64,000 nucleotides of DNA from Escarpia spicata (taxonomy: Eukaryota > Annelida > Polychaeta > Sabellida > Siboglinidae): positions 33,490,681-33,554,680 of the forward strand of contig OZ023207.1 in assembly GCA_963995525.1 (NCBI GenBank), written 5' to 3'. The notes under the pieces are model-generated. The model made no database searches. It saw only the letters and a program-made list of their open reading frames with translations, and was not told the DNA's origin. Each line of letters starts with the position of its first letter. Positions within the stretch are counted from its first letter, which is position 1. Below are positions 27,301 through 42,300 of this stretch, piece by piece. Both the position numbers and the translations under genes were made by a program.

Positions 27301-30300
27301 GGGCAAATCGTTTCGCTGTTTTGAGGTGAGGAAGACGACTGCCTCTGACTTCTGGGTGTGTATCTTAACTAATTTTGTTCAAGCCAATCGATCACCTCCG
27401 CTACACATTGTTCAATGTTCGTTTTTGCTGCAGTGAGTGGTTTCTCGTGCTCAACTGTCATATAAATTTCCGTGTCATCCGCATAACAATGATACTGCAT
27501 GCCGTGTCGTGCAACGATGTCGCTCTTAGGTCTTGTGTATAAGCAGCATAATATTGGACCAAGCACAGACACGTGTGGGGCGCTACATTTAAAAACACAA
27601 CCAGTCGACGTTGTGCTTTCCACGGCGACTTTCTGATAACGTTCAGTGATATACGAATGCAAATGCCGAGACTGTGATGCCGAACGAATGTTCCCTTGAA
27701 TCATAAAGAAATCAATTGTGATTAATTGCTTCAATGCGCTGAACAAATCTAACATCACGAGAACAGTCTTGCACTTTCTATCCAGCGCCGCGGCGATGTC
27801 ATTCTTGACTCACAGGAGCGCCGTCTCCGTCGAGTGGCCATGGCGGTAAGCTCATTGAAAAGGATCACGCAATGTGTTCATATCAAGGTGATTGTTCAGA
27901 TCTCAGTACGGTGTTGATTTAATTAACATTACAGCATCAACCTTTTATTAGCTCATATCATGTATACAGCGGTGGACTCAACATATTACCTAGAATATTC
28001 AACATTGGCCCGAATGCTGAATATAGGGTTGCCTGAACATATAATTTGCCAACTGTGACACCTTGCCATTTATACTGACATATAAATTACACGTACCCGG
28101 AAACAAGCCATGCACAGACGGTTCAGTTGACGATGAAAATAATTCTGTCGATGGTGGCTTTTCTTCAGACGTTGTCTCACCTCCGGTCGATGCTGTTGTA
28201 GTTATTGATGAAGCAGTTGTAACTGTTGCAGTAGTTGTTGCCGTACTTGTTGTGGTTGCCGTCGTTTTTGGTGATGTTGTCGTTCGTTTTGTGGTGGTTG
28301 TTATTGCCGGTGTACTTGTTGATGCTGCTTTGATGGCAAGTTTAAACGGTTGTTTTATTAGCACATACATTTATAGTCAATGAATAGAAAGTGTTTCTCA
28401 TTTAGATGTTATTTTCACATTCGAACCATGTCATACACGCTATGCGACACACATCTTCTTTCATTCTAGTTTGCATAGCAACCCTATGTAAAACTTTGCA
28501 AAGTCGTCTGTAAGAATTTCATTTGGCGACAATACGTTTTAATGATAAGTCAACAAAGCAAGTGCAACTGTTCCCACACAGCAGTATAAACTGCTATATT
28601 TAAAAAGCAATGCTCTATTTAAAAATATTACCAAAGACATATAATAAATCAATTGAAAATATATTTCAGAGACATACACTTTATGCCAATCGCCATAATT
28701 ACGGAATTTGTTCAAACCTTGTTCACAGTGAAAACCACCAAATCCAGAACTGCCGCAATCACATGTGTAACCGTTAAGTTTATCTACACATGTACCACCA
28801 TTTTCGCATGGATTGCTTCTGCATTCTTTGATTTCTGCAATAGGAAACACAAATTTGATTCATGAAAGAAAGAAATGTACTAATATATAATGCAATCGGA
28901 TTAGGCAGAAAAACATGGTCGTTGAGTAGAGAAGGGCATCATATAGGCAAATACTCATATCGCTAATACACGTTTTCCAGTTTCGTACTTCAACGCGTGT
29001 TTTTAATCTTTAATATATATTTACAATCAACAATGAAAATATCCTATAGCATGTTGACAAGAAAAAGAAACCGCACCTGAAGAACACTGCGGATCTGTGT
29101 AGCCAAGCGCACACAAACAGGTGTACGAGTCGACTGCATCCTCGCATGTCCCACCGTTCAGGCAAGGCTTGCTTTGGCATTCATCAACATCTACACATCG
29201 ACGAAAGGAGCAATGCATCAAAGAATCTATTATCATCAATGAATTGGCAAGTATTTTATTGCTATAGCTTAAATTAATCTTATACATTTCATTCAATCAA
29301 TCAATCTGTCGACCAGACCGTAAATAGGAAGTTTATTTCCATAACCAAATAGTACAATATTTCTAAATACAGCACAATTTATTGGAAGTACAAAAATACA
29401 TAATTAATCAATAGTGTGATGGAAAGAGGAAGAGCAACATAATCACATTAATGAATTGTTCATATCCATTGATGCAGGGCTTAAGATATACACTTACCAA
29501 AATTGCAATCATTTCCTTTGTAACCCGCAGGGCACAGACACCTGTAGATAGAGCCGTCATTATCGCCTAAACATGTTCCGCCGTTTTCGCAACGTTTCGT
29601 TTTGCACAAACCTACATCTGAAACAAAAAAGACAGTACACAATAATTATATGAAGACGATCTAGCGCAGGTATGTATCGTGTACAGCAAATATACTATTC
29701 CTGTTTTGAGTTAGGTTTATCAGACGTGTGTCTAATTAAACATACACATAGTATTACACGAGCTATATTACTTCTGCTGCAATTTAGCGAATCCAGGTGT
29801 GTGAAGAACAAATACATCAAGTCAAATCTCGATTTACGGTCGGCTGCATCTATCTAACAATATGCCGCACTAGGACAGTCGAAGTAATGTCCGAAAGAGT
29901 AACATTTATCAAATTCATTCCTCTGATTCGAATAATAATTACTATACAGTTTATTTGCATAGCGCCCGAATCAACAACCAGATTGCTCTCAGATGCTTCA
30001 CATACAAGTGCACGTAACTATGTAGATTTGTATGATAGATAGGAACAAAAATAATTCTAAAATATATATCATACAATAATAACAAAAAACATTCATTACA
30101 TAATTATTAGACCTTCATGTACAAACAATTATAATTGATATGATAAATATTAAACAATATAAAATAAATAAGTAAATTAAAATGTAATAAATTATTTTAA
30201 AATAATAATAATAATTACATAACATTTAGGTAAGTGCATTTGATAAACTCCACGTGATCATATCACAGAAACGCTTCTCTAAAAAGGTGTGTTTTAAGAA

Positions 30301-33300
30301 CTGTTTTGAACTCTGGCTGTGTTTTTGCCATCCTGACACAGTCCGGCAGTCTGTTTCATAGACTTGCTGCAGACAGCAAAACGAGTGACCGTCTGCGAAG
30401 GCGGCACTGACAGTAGCGGCAAAGACACCGATCTCAGTTGCCGATTCGGTTGACGTCGGTTCAGTAACTGCGCGAGATGACTCGGTGCCAGGTCATGCAT
30501 CACAGAGTACGCAAATACAAGCACTATATATGTCTGGCGCACACAGACAGGTAACCAATGCAAGTGCGGCAGCACTTGAGTGACGTGGTCGTACTTCCTC
30601 GTACAGCACACGAGGTGGGCTGCGCAGTTTTCACACTTTGTTTTACAAGCATCGTCTGCGGTAGGCCATAGAGTAATAAATTTGCATAATCGAGGCGTGA
30701 AGTCACGAGCGCTTGCACCAGGGTTTTGCATGCATCATCAGTGATACTTCGTCGAATGTGTTCAATGTTGCGAATCTGATTGTAGCACGACTTTGCTATC
30801 TGTGCATCCTGTGCTTCCATAGTTAGAACTCTGTCAAGTATGACTCCAAGGTTGCGTACGGATGACTTCGGCGCAACCCGATGTTCGCCAATTGTCACGG
30901 AAATATCGGAGGGCAAATCGTTTCGCTGTTTTGAGGTGAGGAAGACGACTGCCTCTGACTTCTGGGTGTGTATCTTAACTAATTTTGTTCAAGCCAATCG
31001 ATCACCTCCGCTACACATTGTTCAATGTTCGTTTTTGCTGCAGTGAGTGGTTTCTCGTGCTCAACTGTCATATAAATTTCCGTGTCATCCGCATAACAAT
31101 GATACTGCATGCCGTGTCGTGCAACGATGTCGCTCTTAGGTCTTGTGTATAAGCAGCATAATATTGGACCAAGCACAGACACGTGTGGGGCGCTACATTT
31201 AAAAACACAACCAGTCGACGTTGTGCTTTCCACGGCGACTTTCTGATAACGTTCAGTGATATACGAATGCAAATGCCGAGACTGTGATGCCGAACGAATG
31301 TTCCCTTGAATCATAAAGAAATCAATTGTGATTAATTGCTTCAATGCGCTGAACAAATCTAACATCACGAGAACAGTCTTGCACTTTCTATCCAGCGCCG
31401 CGGCGATGTCATTCTTGACTCACAGGAGCGCCGTCTCCGTCGAGTGGCCATGGCGGTAAGCTCATTGAAAAGGATCACGCAATGTGTTCATATCAAGGTG
31501 ATTGTTCAGATCTCAGTACGGTGTTGATTTAATTAACATTACAGCATCAACCTTTTATTAGCTCATATCATGTATACAGCGGTGGACTCAACATATTACC
31601 TAGAATATTCAACATTGGCCCGAATGCTGAATATAGGGTTGCCTGAACATATAATTTGCCAACTGTGACACCTTGCCATTTATACTGACATATAAATTAC
31701 ACGTACCCGGAAACAAGCCATGCACAGAAGGTTCAGTTGACGATGAAAATAATTCTGTCGATGGTGGCTTTTCTTCAGACGTTGTCTCTCCTCCGGTCGA
31801 TGCTGTTGTAGTTATTGATGAAGCAGTTGTAACTGTTGCAGTAGTTGTTGCCGTACTTGTTGTGGTTGCCGTCGTTTTTGGTGATGTTGTCGTTCGTTTT
31901 GTGGTGGTTGTTATTGCCGGTGTACTTGTTGATGCTGCTTTGATGGCAAGTTTAAACGGTTGTTTTATTAGCACATACATTTATAGTCAATGAATAGAAA
32001 GTGTTTCTCATTTAGATGTTATTTTCACATTCGAACCATGTTATACACGCTATGCGACACACATCTTCTTTCATTCTAGTTTGCATAGCAACCCTATGTA
32101 AAACTTTGCAAAGTCGTCTGTAAGAATTTCATTTGGCGACAATACGTTTTAATGATAAGTCAACAAAGCAAGTGCAACTGTTACCACACAGCAGTATAAA
32201 CTGCTATATTTAAAAAGCAATGCTCTATTTAAAAATATTACCAAAGACATATAATAAATCAATTGAAAATATATTTCAGAGACATACACTTTATGCCAAT
32301 CGCCATAATTACGGAATTTGTTCAAACCTTGTTCACAGTGAAAACCACCAAATCCAGAACTGCCGCAATCACATGTGTAACCGTTAAGTTTATCTACACA
32401 TGTACCACCATTTTCGCATGGATTGCTTCTGCATTCTTTGATTTCTGCAATAGGAAACACAAATTTGATTCATGAAAGAAAGAAATGTACTAATATATAA
32501 TGCAATCGGATTAGGCAGAAAAACATGGTCGTTGAGTAGAGAAGGGCATCATATAGGCAAATACTCATATCGCTAATACACGTTTTCCAGTTTCGTACTT
32601 CAACGCGTGTTTTTAATCTTTAATATATATTTACAATCAACAATGAAAATATCCTATAGCATGTTGACAAGAAAAAGAAACCGCACCTGAAGAACACTGC
32701 GGATCTGTGTAGCCAAGCGCACACAAACAGGTGTACGAGTCGACTGCATCCTCGCATGTCCCACCGTTCAGGCAAGGCTTGCTTTGGCATTCATCAACAT
32801 CTACACATCGACGAAAGGAGCAATGCATCAAAGAATCTATTATCATCAATGAATTGGCAAGTATTTTATTGCTATAGCTTAAATTAATCTTATACATTTC
32901 ATTCAATCAATCAATCTGTCGACCAGACCGTAAATAGGAAGTTTATTTCCACAACCAAATAGTACAATATTTCTAAATACAGCACAATTTATTGGAAGTA
33001 CAAAAATACATAATTAATCAATAGTGTGATGGAAAGAGGAAGAGCAACATAATCACATTAATGAATTGTTCATATCCATTGATGCAGGGCTTAAGATATA
33101 CACTTACCAAAATTGCAATCATTTCCTTTGTAACCCGCAGGGCAGAGACACCTGTAGATAGAGCCGTCATTATCGCCTAAACATGTTCCGCCGTTTTCGC
33201 AACGTTTCGTTTTGCACAAACCTACATCTGAAACAAAAAAGACAGTACACAATAATTATATGAAGACGATCTAGCGCAGGTATGTATCGTGTACAGCAAA

Positions 33301-36300
33301 TATACTATTCCTGTTTTGAGTTAGGTTTATCAGACGTGTGTCTAATTAAACATACACATAGTATTACACGAGCTATATTACTTCTGCTGCAATTTAGCGA
33401 ATCCAGGTGTGTGAAGAACAAATACATCAAGTCAAATCTCGATTTACGGTCGGCTGCATCTATCTAACAATATGCCGCACTAGGACAGTCGAAGTAATGT
33501 CCGAAAGAGTAACATTTATCAAATTCATTCCTCTGATTCGAATAATAATTACTATACAGTTTATTTGCATAGCGCCCGAATCAACAACCAGATTGCTCTC
33601 AGATGCTTCACATACAAGTGCACGTAACTATGTAGATTTGTATGATAGATAGGAACAAAAATAATTCTAAAATATATATCATACAATAATAACAAAAAAC
33701 ATTCATTACATAATTATTAGACCTTCATGTACAAACAATTATAATTGATATGATAAATATTAAACAATATAAAATAAATAAGTAAATTAAAATGTAATAA
33801 ATTATTTTAAAATAATAATAATAATTACATAACATTTAGGTAAGTGCATTTGATAAACTCCACGTGATCATATCACAGAAACGCTTCTCTAAAAAGGTGT
33901 GTTTTAAGAACTGTTTTGAACTCTGGCTGTGTTTTTGCCATCCTGACACAGTCCGGCAGTCTGTTTCATAGACTTGCTGCAGACAGCAAAACGAGTGACC
34001 GTCTGCGAAGGCGGCACTGACAGTAGCGGCAAAGACACCGATCTCAGTTGCCGATTCGGTTGACGTCGGTTCAGTAACTGCGCGAGATGACTCGGTGCCA
34101 GGTCATGCATCACAGAGTACGCAAATACAAGCACTATATATGTCTGGCGCACACAGACAGGTAACCAATGCAAGTGCGGCAGCACTGGAGTGACGTGGTC
34201 GTACTTCCTCGTACAGCACACGAGGTGGGCTGCGCAGTTTTCACACTTTGTTTTACAAGCATCGTCTGCGGTAGGCCATAGAGTAATAAATTTGCATAAT
34301 CGAGGCGTGAAGTCACGAGCGCTTGCACCAGGGTTTTGCATGCATCATCAGTGATGCTTCGTCGAATGTGTTCAATGTTGCGAATCTGATTGTAGCACGA
34401 CTTTGCTATCTGTGCATCCTGTGCTTCCATAGTTAGAACTCTGTCAAGTATGACTCCAAGGTTGCGTACGGATGACTTCGGCGCAACCCGATGTTCGCCA
34501 ATTGTCACGGAAATATCGGAGGGCAAATCGTTTCGCTGTTTTGAGGTGAGGAAGACGACTGCCTCTGACTTCTGGGTGTGTATCTTAACTAATTTTGTTC
34601 AAGCCAATCGATCACCTCCGCTACACATTGTTCAATGTTCGTTTTTGCTGCAGTGAGTGGTTTCTCGTGCTCAACTGTCATATAAATTTCCGTGTCATCC
34701 GCATAACAATGATACTGCATGCCGTGTCGTGCAACGATGTCGCTCTTAGGTCTTGTGTATAAGCAGCATAATATTGGACCAAGCACAGACACGTGTGGGG
34801 CACTACATTTAAAAACACAACCAGTCGACGTTGTGCTTTCCACGGCGACTTTCTGATAACGTTCAGTGATATACGAATGCAAATGCCGAGACTGTGATGC
34901 CGAACGAATGTTCCCTTGAATCATAAAGAAATCAATTGTGATTAATTGCTTCAATGCGCTGAACAAATCTAACATCACGAGAACAGTCTTGCACTTTCTA
35001 TCCAGCGCCGCGGCGATGTCATTCTTGACTCACAGGAGCGCCGTCTCCGTCGAGTGGCCATGGCGGTAAGCTCATTGAAAAGGATCACGCAATGTGTTCA
35101 TATCAAGGTGATTGTTCAGATCTCAGTACGGTGTTGATTTAATTAACATTACAGCATCAACCTTTTATTAGCTCATATCATGTATACAGCGGTGGACTCA
35201 ACATATTACCTAGAATATTCAACATTGGCCCGAATGCTGAATATAGGGTTGCCTGAACATATAATTTGCCAACTGTGACACCTTGCCATTTATACTGACA
35301 TATAAATTACACGTACCCGGAAACAAGCCATGCACAGACGGTTCAGTTGACGATGAAAATAATTCTGTCGATGGTGGCTTTTCTTCAGACGTTGTCTCAC
35401 CTCCGGTCGATGCTGTTGTAGTTATTGATGAAGCAGTTGTAACTGTTGCAGTAGTTGTTGCCGTACTTTTTGTGGTTGCCGTCGTTTTTGGTGATGTTGT
35501 CGTTCGTTTTGTGGTGGTTGTTATTGCCGGTGTACTTGTTGATGCTGCTTTGATGGCAAGTTTAAACGGTTGTTTTATTAGCACATACATTTATAGTCAA
35601 TGAATAGAAAGTGTTTCTCATTTAGATGTTATTTTCACATTCGAACCATGTCATACACGCTATGCGACACACATCTTCTTTCATTCTAGTTTGCATAGCA
35701 ACCCTATGTAAAACTTTGCAAAGTCGTCTGTAAGAATTTCATTTGGCGACAATACGTTTTAATGATAAGTCAACAAAGCAAGTGCAACTGTTCCCACACA
35801 GCAGTATAAACTGCTATATTTAAAAAGCAATGCTCTATTTAAAAATATTACCAAAGACATATAATAAATCAATTGAAAATATATTTCAGAGACATACACT
35901 TTATGCCAATCGCCATAATTACGGAATTTGTTCAAACCTTGTTCACAGTGAAAACCACCAAATCCAGAACTGCCGCAATCACATGTGTAACCGTTAAGTT
36001 TATCTACACATGTACCACCATTTTCGCATGGATTGCTTCTGCATTCTTTGATTTCTGCAATAGGAAACACAAATTTGATTCATGAAAGAAAGAAATGTAC
36101 TAATATATAATGCAATCGGATTAGGCAGAAAAACATGGTCGTTGAGTAGAGAAGGGCATCATATAGGCAAATACTCATATCGCTAATACACGTTTTCCAG
36201 TTTCGTACTTCAACGCGTGTTTTTAATCTTTAATATATATTTACAATCAACAATGAAAATATCCTATAGCATGTTGACAAGAAAAAGAAACCGCACCTGA

Positions 36301-39300
36301 AGAACACTGCGGATCTGTGTAGCCAAGCGCACACAAACAGGTGTACGAGTCGACTGCATCCTCGCATGTCCCACCGTTCAGGCAAGGCTTGCTTTGGCAT
36401 TCATCAACATCTACACATCGACGAAAGGAGCAATGCATCAAAGAATCTATTATCATCAATGAATTGGCAAGTATTTTATTGCTATAGCTTAAATTAATCT
36501 TATACATTTCATTCAATCAATCAATCTGTCGACCAGACCATAAATAGGAAGTTTATTTCCACAACCAAATAGTACAATATTTCTAAATACAGCACAATTT
36601 ATTGGAAGTACAAAAATACATAATTAATCAATAGTGTGATGGAAAGAGGAAGAGCAACATAATCACATTAATGAATTGTTCATATCCATTGATGCAGGGC
36701 TTAAGATATACACTTACCAAAATTGCAATCATTTCCTTTGTAACCCGCAGGGCACAGACACCTGTAGATAGAGCCGTCATTATCGCCTAAACATGTTCCG
36801 CCGTTTTCGCAACGTTTCGTTTTGCACAAACCTACATCTGAAACAAAAAAGACAGTACACAATAATTATATGAAGACGATCTAGCGCAGGTATGTATCGT
36901 GTACAGCAAATATACTATTCCTGTTTTGAGTTAGGTTTATCAGACGTGTGTCTAATTAAACATACACATAGTATTAAACGAGCTATATTACTTCTGCTGC
37001 AATTTAGCGAATCCAGGTGTGTGAAGAACAAATACATCAAGTCAAATCTCGATTTACGGTCGGCTGCATCTATCTAACAATATGCCGCACTAGGACAGTC
37101 GAAGTAATGTCCGAAAGAGTAACATTTATCAAATTCATTCCTCTGATTCGAATAATAATTACTATACAGTTTATTTGCATAGCGCCCGAATCAACAACCA
37201 GATTGCTCTCAGATGCTTCACATACAAGTGCACGTAACTATGTAGATTTGTATGATAGATAGGAACAAAAATAATTCTAAAATATATATCATACAATAAT
37301 AACAAAAAACATTCATTACATAATTATTAGACCTTCATGTACAAACAATTATAATTGATATGATAAATATTAAACAATATAAAATAAATAAGTAAATTAA
37401 AATGTAATAAATTATTTTAAAATAATAATAATAATTACATAACATTTAGGTAAGTGCATTTGATAAACTCCACGTGATCATATCACAGAAACGCTTCTCT
37501 AAAAAGGTGTGTTTTAAGAACTGTTTTGAACTCTGGCTGTGTTTTTGCCATCCTGACACAGTCCGGCAGTCTGTTTCATAGACTTGCTGCAGACAGCAAA
37601 ACGAGTGACCGTCTGCGAAGGCGGCACTGACAGTAGCGGCAAAGACACCGATCTCAGTTGCCGATTCGGTTGACGTCGGTTCAGTAACTGCGCGAGATGA
37701 CTCGGTGCCAGGTCATGCATCACAGAGTACGCAAATACAAGCACTATATATGTCTGGCGCACACAGACAGGTAACCAATGCAAGTGCGGCAGCACTGGAG
37801 TGACGTGGTCGTACTTCCTCGTACAGCACACGAGGTGGGCTGCGCAGTTTTCACACTTTGTTTTACAAGCATCGTCTGCGGTAGGCCATAGAGTAATAAA
37901 TTTGCATAATCGAGGCGTGAAGTCACGAGCGCTTGCACCAGGGTTTTGCATGCATCATCAGTGATGCTTCGTCGAATGTGTTCAATGTTGCGAATCTGAT
38001 TGTAGCACGACTTTGCTATCTGTGCATCCTGTGCTTCCATAGTTAGAACTCTGTCAAGTATGACTCCAAGGTTGCATACGGATGACTTCGGCGCAACCCG
38101 ATGTTCGCCAATTGTCACGGAAATATCGGAGGGCAAATCGTTTCGCTGTTTTGAGGTGAGGAAGACGACTGCCTCTGACTTCTGGGTGTGTATCTTAACT
38201 AATTTTGTTCAAGCCAATCGATCACCTCCGCTACACATTGTTCAATGTTCGTTTTTGCTGCAGTGAGTGGTTTCTCGTGCTCAACTGTCATATAAATTTC
38301 CGTGTCATCCGCATAACAATGATACTGCATGCCGTGTCGTGCAACGATGTCGCTCTTAGGTCTTGTGTATAAGCAGCATAATATTGGACCAAGCACAGAC
38401 ACGTGTGGGGCGCTACATTTAAAAACACAACCAGTCGACGTTGTGCTTTCCACGGCGACTTTCTGATAACGTTCAGTGATATACGAATGCAAATGCCGAG
38501 ACTGTGATGCCGAACGAATGTTCCCTTGAATCATAAAAAAATCAATTGTGATTAATTGCTTCAATGCGCTGAACAAATCTAACATCACGAGAACAGTCTT
38601 GCACTTTCTATCCAGCGCCGCGGCGATGTCATTCTTGACTCACAGGAGCGCCGTCTCCGTCGAGTGGCCATGGCGGTAAGCTCATTGAAAAGGATCACGC
38701 AATGTGTTCATATCAAGGTGATTGTTCAGATCTCAGTACGGTGTTGATTTAATTAACATTACAGCATCAACCTTTTATTAGCTCATATCATGTGTACAGC
38801 GGTGGACTCAACATATTACCTAGAATATTCAACATTGGCCCGAATGCTGAATATAGGGTTGCCTGAACATATAATTTGCCAACTGTGACACCTTGCCATT
38901 TATACTGACATATAAATTACACGTACCCGGAAACAAGCCATGCACAGACGGTTCAGTTGACGATGAAAATAATTCTGTCGATGGTGGCTTTTCTTCAGAC
39001 GTTGTCTCTCCTCCGGTCGATGCTGTTGTAGTTATTGATGAAGCAGTTGTAACTGTTGCAGTAGTTGTTGCCGTACTTGTTGTGGTTGCCGTCGTTTTTG
39101 GTGATGTTGTCGTTCGTTTTGTGGTGGTTGTTATTGCCGGTGTACTTGTTGATGCTGCTTTGATGGCAAGTTTAAACGGTTGTTTTATTAGCACATACAT
39201 TTATAGTCAATGAATAGAAAGTGTTTCTCATTTAGATGTTATTTTCACATTCGAACCATGTTATACACGCTATGCGACACACATCTTCTTTCATTCTAGT

Positions 39301-42300
39301 TTGCATAGCAACCCTATGTAAAACTTTGCAAAGTCGTCTGTAAGAATTTCATTTGGCGACAATACGTTTTAATGATAAGTCAACAAAGCAAGTGCAACTG
39401 TTCCCACACAGCAGTATAAACTGCTATATTTAAAAAGCAATGCTCTATTTAAAAATATTACCAAAGACATATAATAAATCAATTGAAAATATATTTCAGA
39501 GACATACACTTTATGCCAATCGCCATAATTACGGAATTTGTTCAAACCTTGTTCACAGTGAAAACCACCAAATCCAGAACTGCCGCAATCACATGTGTAA
39601 CCGTTAAGTTTATCTACACATGTACCACCATTTTCGCATGGATTGCTTCTGCATTCTTTGATTTCTGCAATAGGAAACACAAATTTGATTCATGAAAGAA
39701 AGAAATGTACTAATATATAATGCAATCGGATTAGGCAGAAAAACATGGTCGTTGAGTAGAGAAGGGCATCATATAGGCAAATACTCATATCGCTAATACA
39801 CGTTTTCCAGTTTCGTACTTCAACGCGTGTTTTTAATCTTTAATATATATTTACAATCAACAATGAAAATATCCTATAGCATGTTGACAAGAAAAAGAAA
39901 CCGCACCTGAAGAACACTGCGGATCTGTGTAGCCAAGCGCACACAAACAGGTGTACGAGTCGACTGCATCCTCGCATGTCCCACCGTTCAGGCAAGGCTT
40001 GCTTTGGCATTCATCAACATCTACACATCGACGAAAGGAGCAATGCATCAAATAATCTATTATCATCAATGAATTGGCAAGTATTTTATTGCTATAGCTT
40101 AAATTAATCTTATACATTTCATTCAATCAATCAATCTGTCGACCAGACCATAAATAGGAAGTTTATTTCCACAACCAAATAGTACAATATTTCTAAATAC
40201 AGCACAATTTATTGGAAGTACAAAAATACATAATTAATCAATAGTGTGATGGAAAGAGGAAGAGCAACATAATCACATTAATGAATTGTTCATATCCATT
40301 GATGCAGGGCTTAAGATATACACTTACCAAAATTGCAATCATTTCCTTTGTAACCCGCAGGGCACAGACACCTGTAGATAGAGCCGTCATTATCGCCTAA
40401 ACATGTTCCGCCGTTTTCGCAACGTTTCGTTTTGCACAAACCTACATCTGAAACAAAAAAGACAGTACACAATAATTATATGAAGACGATCTAGCGCAGG
40501 TATGTATCGTGTACAGCAAATATACTATTCCTGTTTTGAGTTAGGTTTATCAGACGTGTGTCTAATTAAACATACACATAGTATTACACGAGCTATATTA
40601 CTTCTGCTGCAATTTAGCGAATCCAGGTGTGTGAAGAACAAATACATCAAGTCAAATCTCGATTTACGGTCGGCTGCATCTATCTAACAATATGCCGCAC
40701 TAGGACAGTCGAAGTAATGTCCGAAAGAGTAACATTTATTAAATTCATTCCTCTGATTCGAATAATAATTACTATACAGTTTATTTGCATAGCGCCCGAA
40801 TCAACAACCAGATTGCTCTCAGATGCTTCACATACAAGTGCACGTAACTATGTAGATTTGTATGATAGATAGGAACAAAAATAATTCTAAAATATATATC
40901 ATACAATAATAACAAAAAACATTCATTACATAATTATTAGACCTTCATGTACAAACAATTATAATTGATATGATAAATATTAAACAATATAAAATAAATA
41001 AGTAAATTAAAATGTAATAAATTATTTTAAAATAATAATAATAATTACATAACATTTAGGTAAGTGCATTTGATAAACTCCACGTGATCATATCACAGAA
41101 ACGCTTCTCTAAAAAGGTGTGTTTTAAGAACTGTTTTGAACTCTGGCTGTGTTTTTGCCATCCTGACACAGTCCGGCAGTCTGTTTCATAGACTTGCTGC
41201 AGACAGCAAAACGAGTGACCGTCTGCGAAGGCGGCACTGACAGTAGCGGCAAAGACACCGATCTCAGTTGCCGATTCGGTTGACGTCGGTTCAGTAACTG
41301 CGCGAGATGACTCGGTGCCAGGTCATGCATCACAGAGTACGCAAATACAAGCACTATATATGTCTGGCGCACACAGACAGGTAACCAATGCAAGTGCGGC
41401 AGCACTGGAGTGACGTGGTCGTACTTCCTCGTACAGCACACGAGGTGGGCTGCGCAGTTTTCACACTTTGTTTTACAAGCATCGTCTGCGGTAGGCCATA
41501 GAGTAATAAATTTGCATAATCGAGGCGTGAAGTCACGAGCGCTTGCACCAGGGTTTTGCATGCATCATCAGTGATGCTTCGTCGAATGTGTTCAATGTTG
41601 CGAATCTGATTGTAGCACGACTTTGCTATCTGTGCATCCTGTGCTTCCATAGTTAGAACTCTGTCAAGTATGACTCCAAGGTTGCATACGGATGACTTCG
41701 GCGCAACCCGATGTTCGCCAATTGTCACGGAAATATCGGAGGGCAAATCGTTTCGCTGTTTTGAGGTGAGGAAGACGACTGCCTCTGACTTCTGGGTGTG
41801 TATCTTAACTAATTTTGTTCAAGCCAATCGATCACCTCCGCTACACATTGTTCAATGTTCGTTTTTGCTGCAGTGAGTGGTTTCTCGTGCTCAACTGTCA
41901 TATAAATTTCCGTGTCATCCGCATAACAATGATACTGCATGCCGTGTCGTGCAACGATGTCGCTCTTAGGTCTTGTGTATAAGCAGCATAATATTGGACC
42001 AAGCACAGACACGTGTGGGGCGCTACATTTAAAAACACAACCAGTCGACGTTGTGCTTTCCACGGCGACTTTCTGATAACGTTCAGTGATATACGAATGC
42101 AAATGCCGAGACTGTGATGCCGAACGAATGTTCCCTTGAATCATAAAGAAATCAATTGTGATTAATTGCTTCAATGCGCTGAACAAATCTAACATCACGA
42201 GAACAGTCTTGCACTTTCTATCCAGCGCCGCGGCGATGTCATTCTTGACTCACAGGAGCGCCGTCTCCGTCGAGTGGCCATGGCGGTAAGCTCATTGAAA

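Larger units (their letters stand above)
25263..28872. repeat. Array unit 8 (3610 bp)
   Basis: First of the alternating units: gtctcacc in exon C plus tcatacacgc downstream. Private T near 26569. Confidence 0.97.
28873..32482. repeat. Array unit 9 (3610 bp)
   Basis: Shares agcacttgag (30571) and ctgttaccac (near 32178) with unit 13, exactly 14,440 bp away. Private T at 29342. Confidence 0.97.
32483..36092. repeat. Array unit 10 (3610 bp)
   Basis: Partner of unit 14: shares ggcagagaca in exon B, gcactacatt in the retroelement and gtactttttg in exon C at an offset of 14,440 bp. Confidence 0.97.
36093..39702. repeat. Array unit 11 (3610 bp)
   Basis: Partner of unit 15 over most of its length: gaccagacca (36531), gtattaaacg (36971), cataaaaaaa (near 38531) and tgtgtacagc (near 38791). 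Confidence 0.97.
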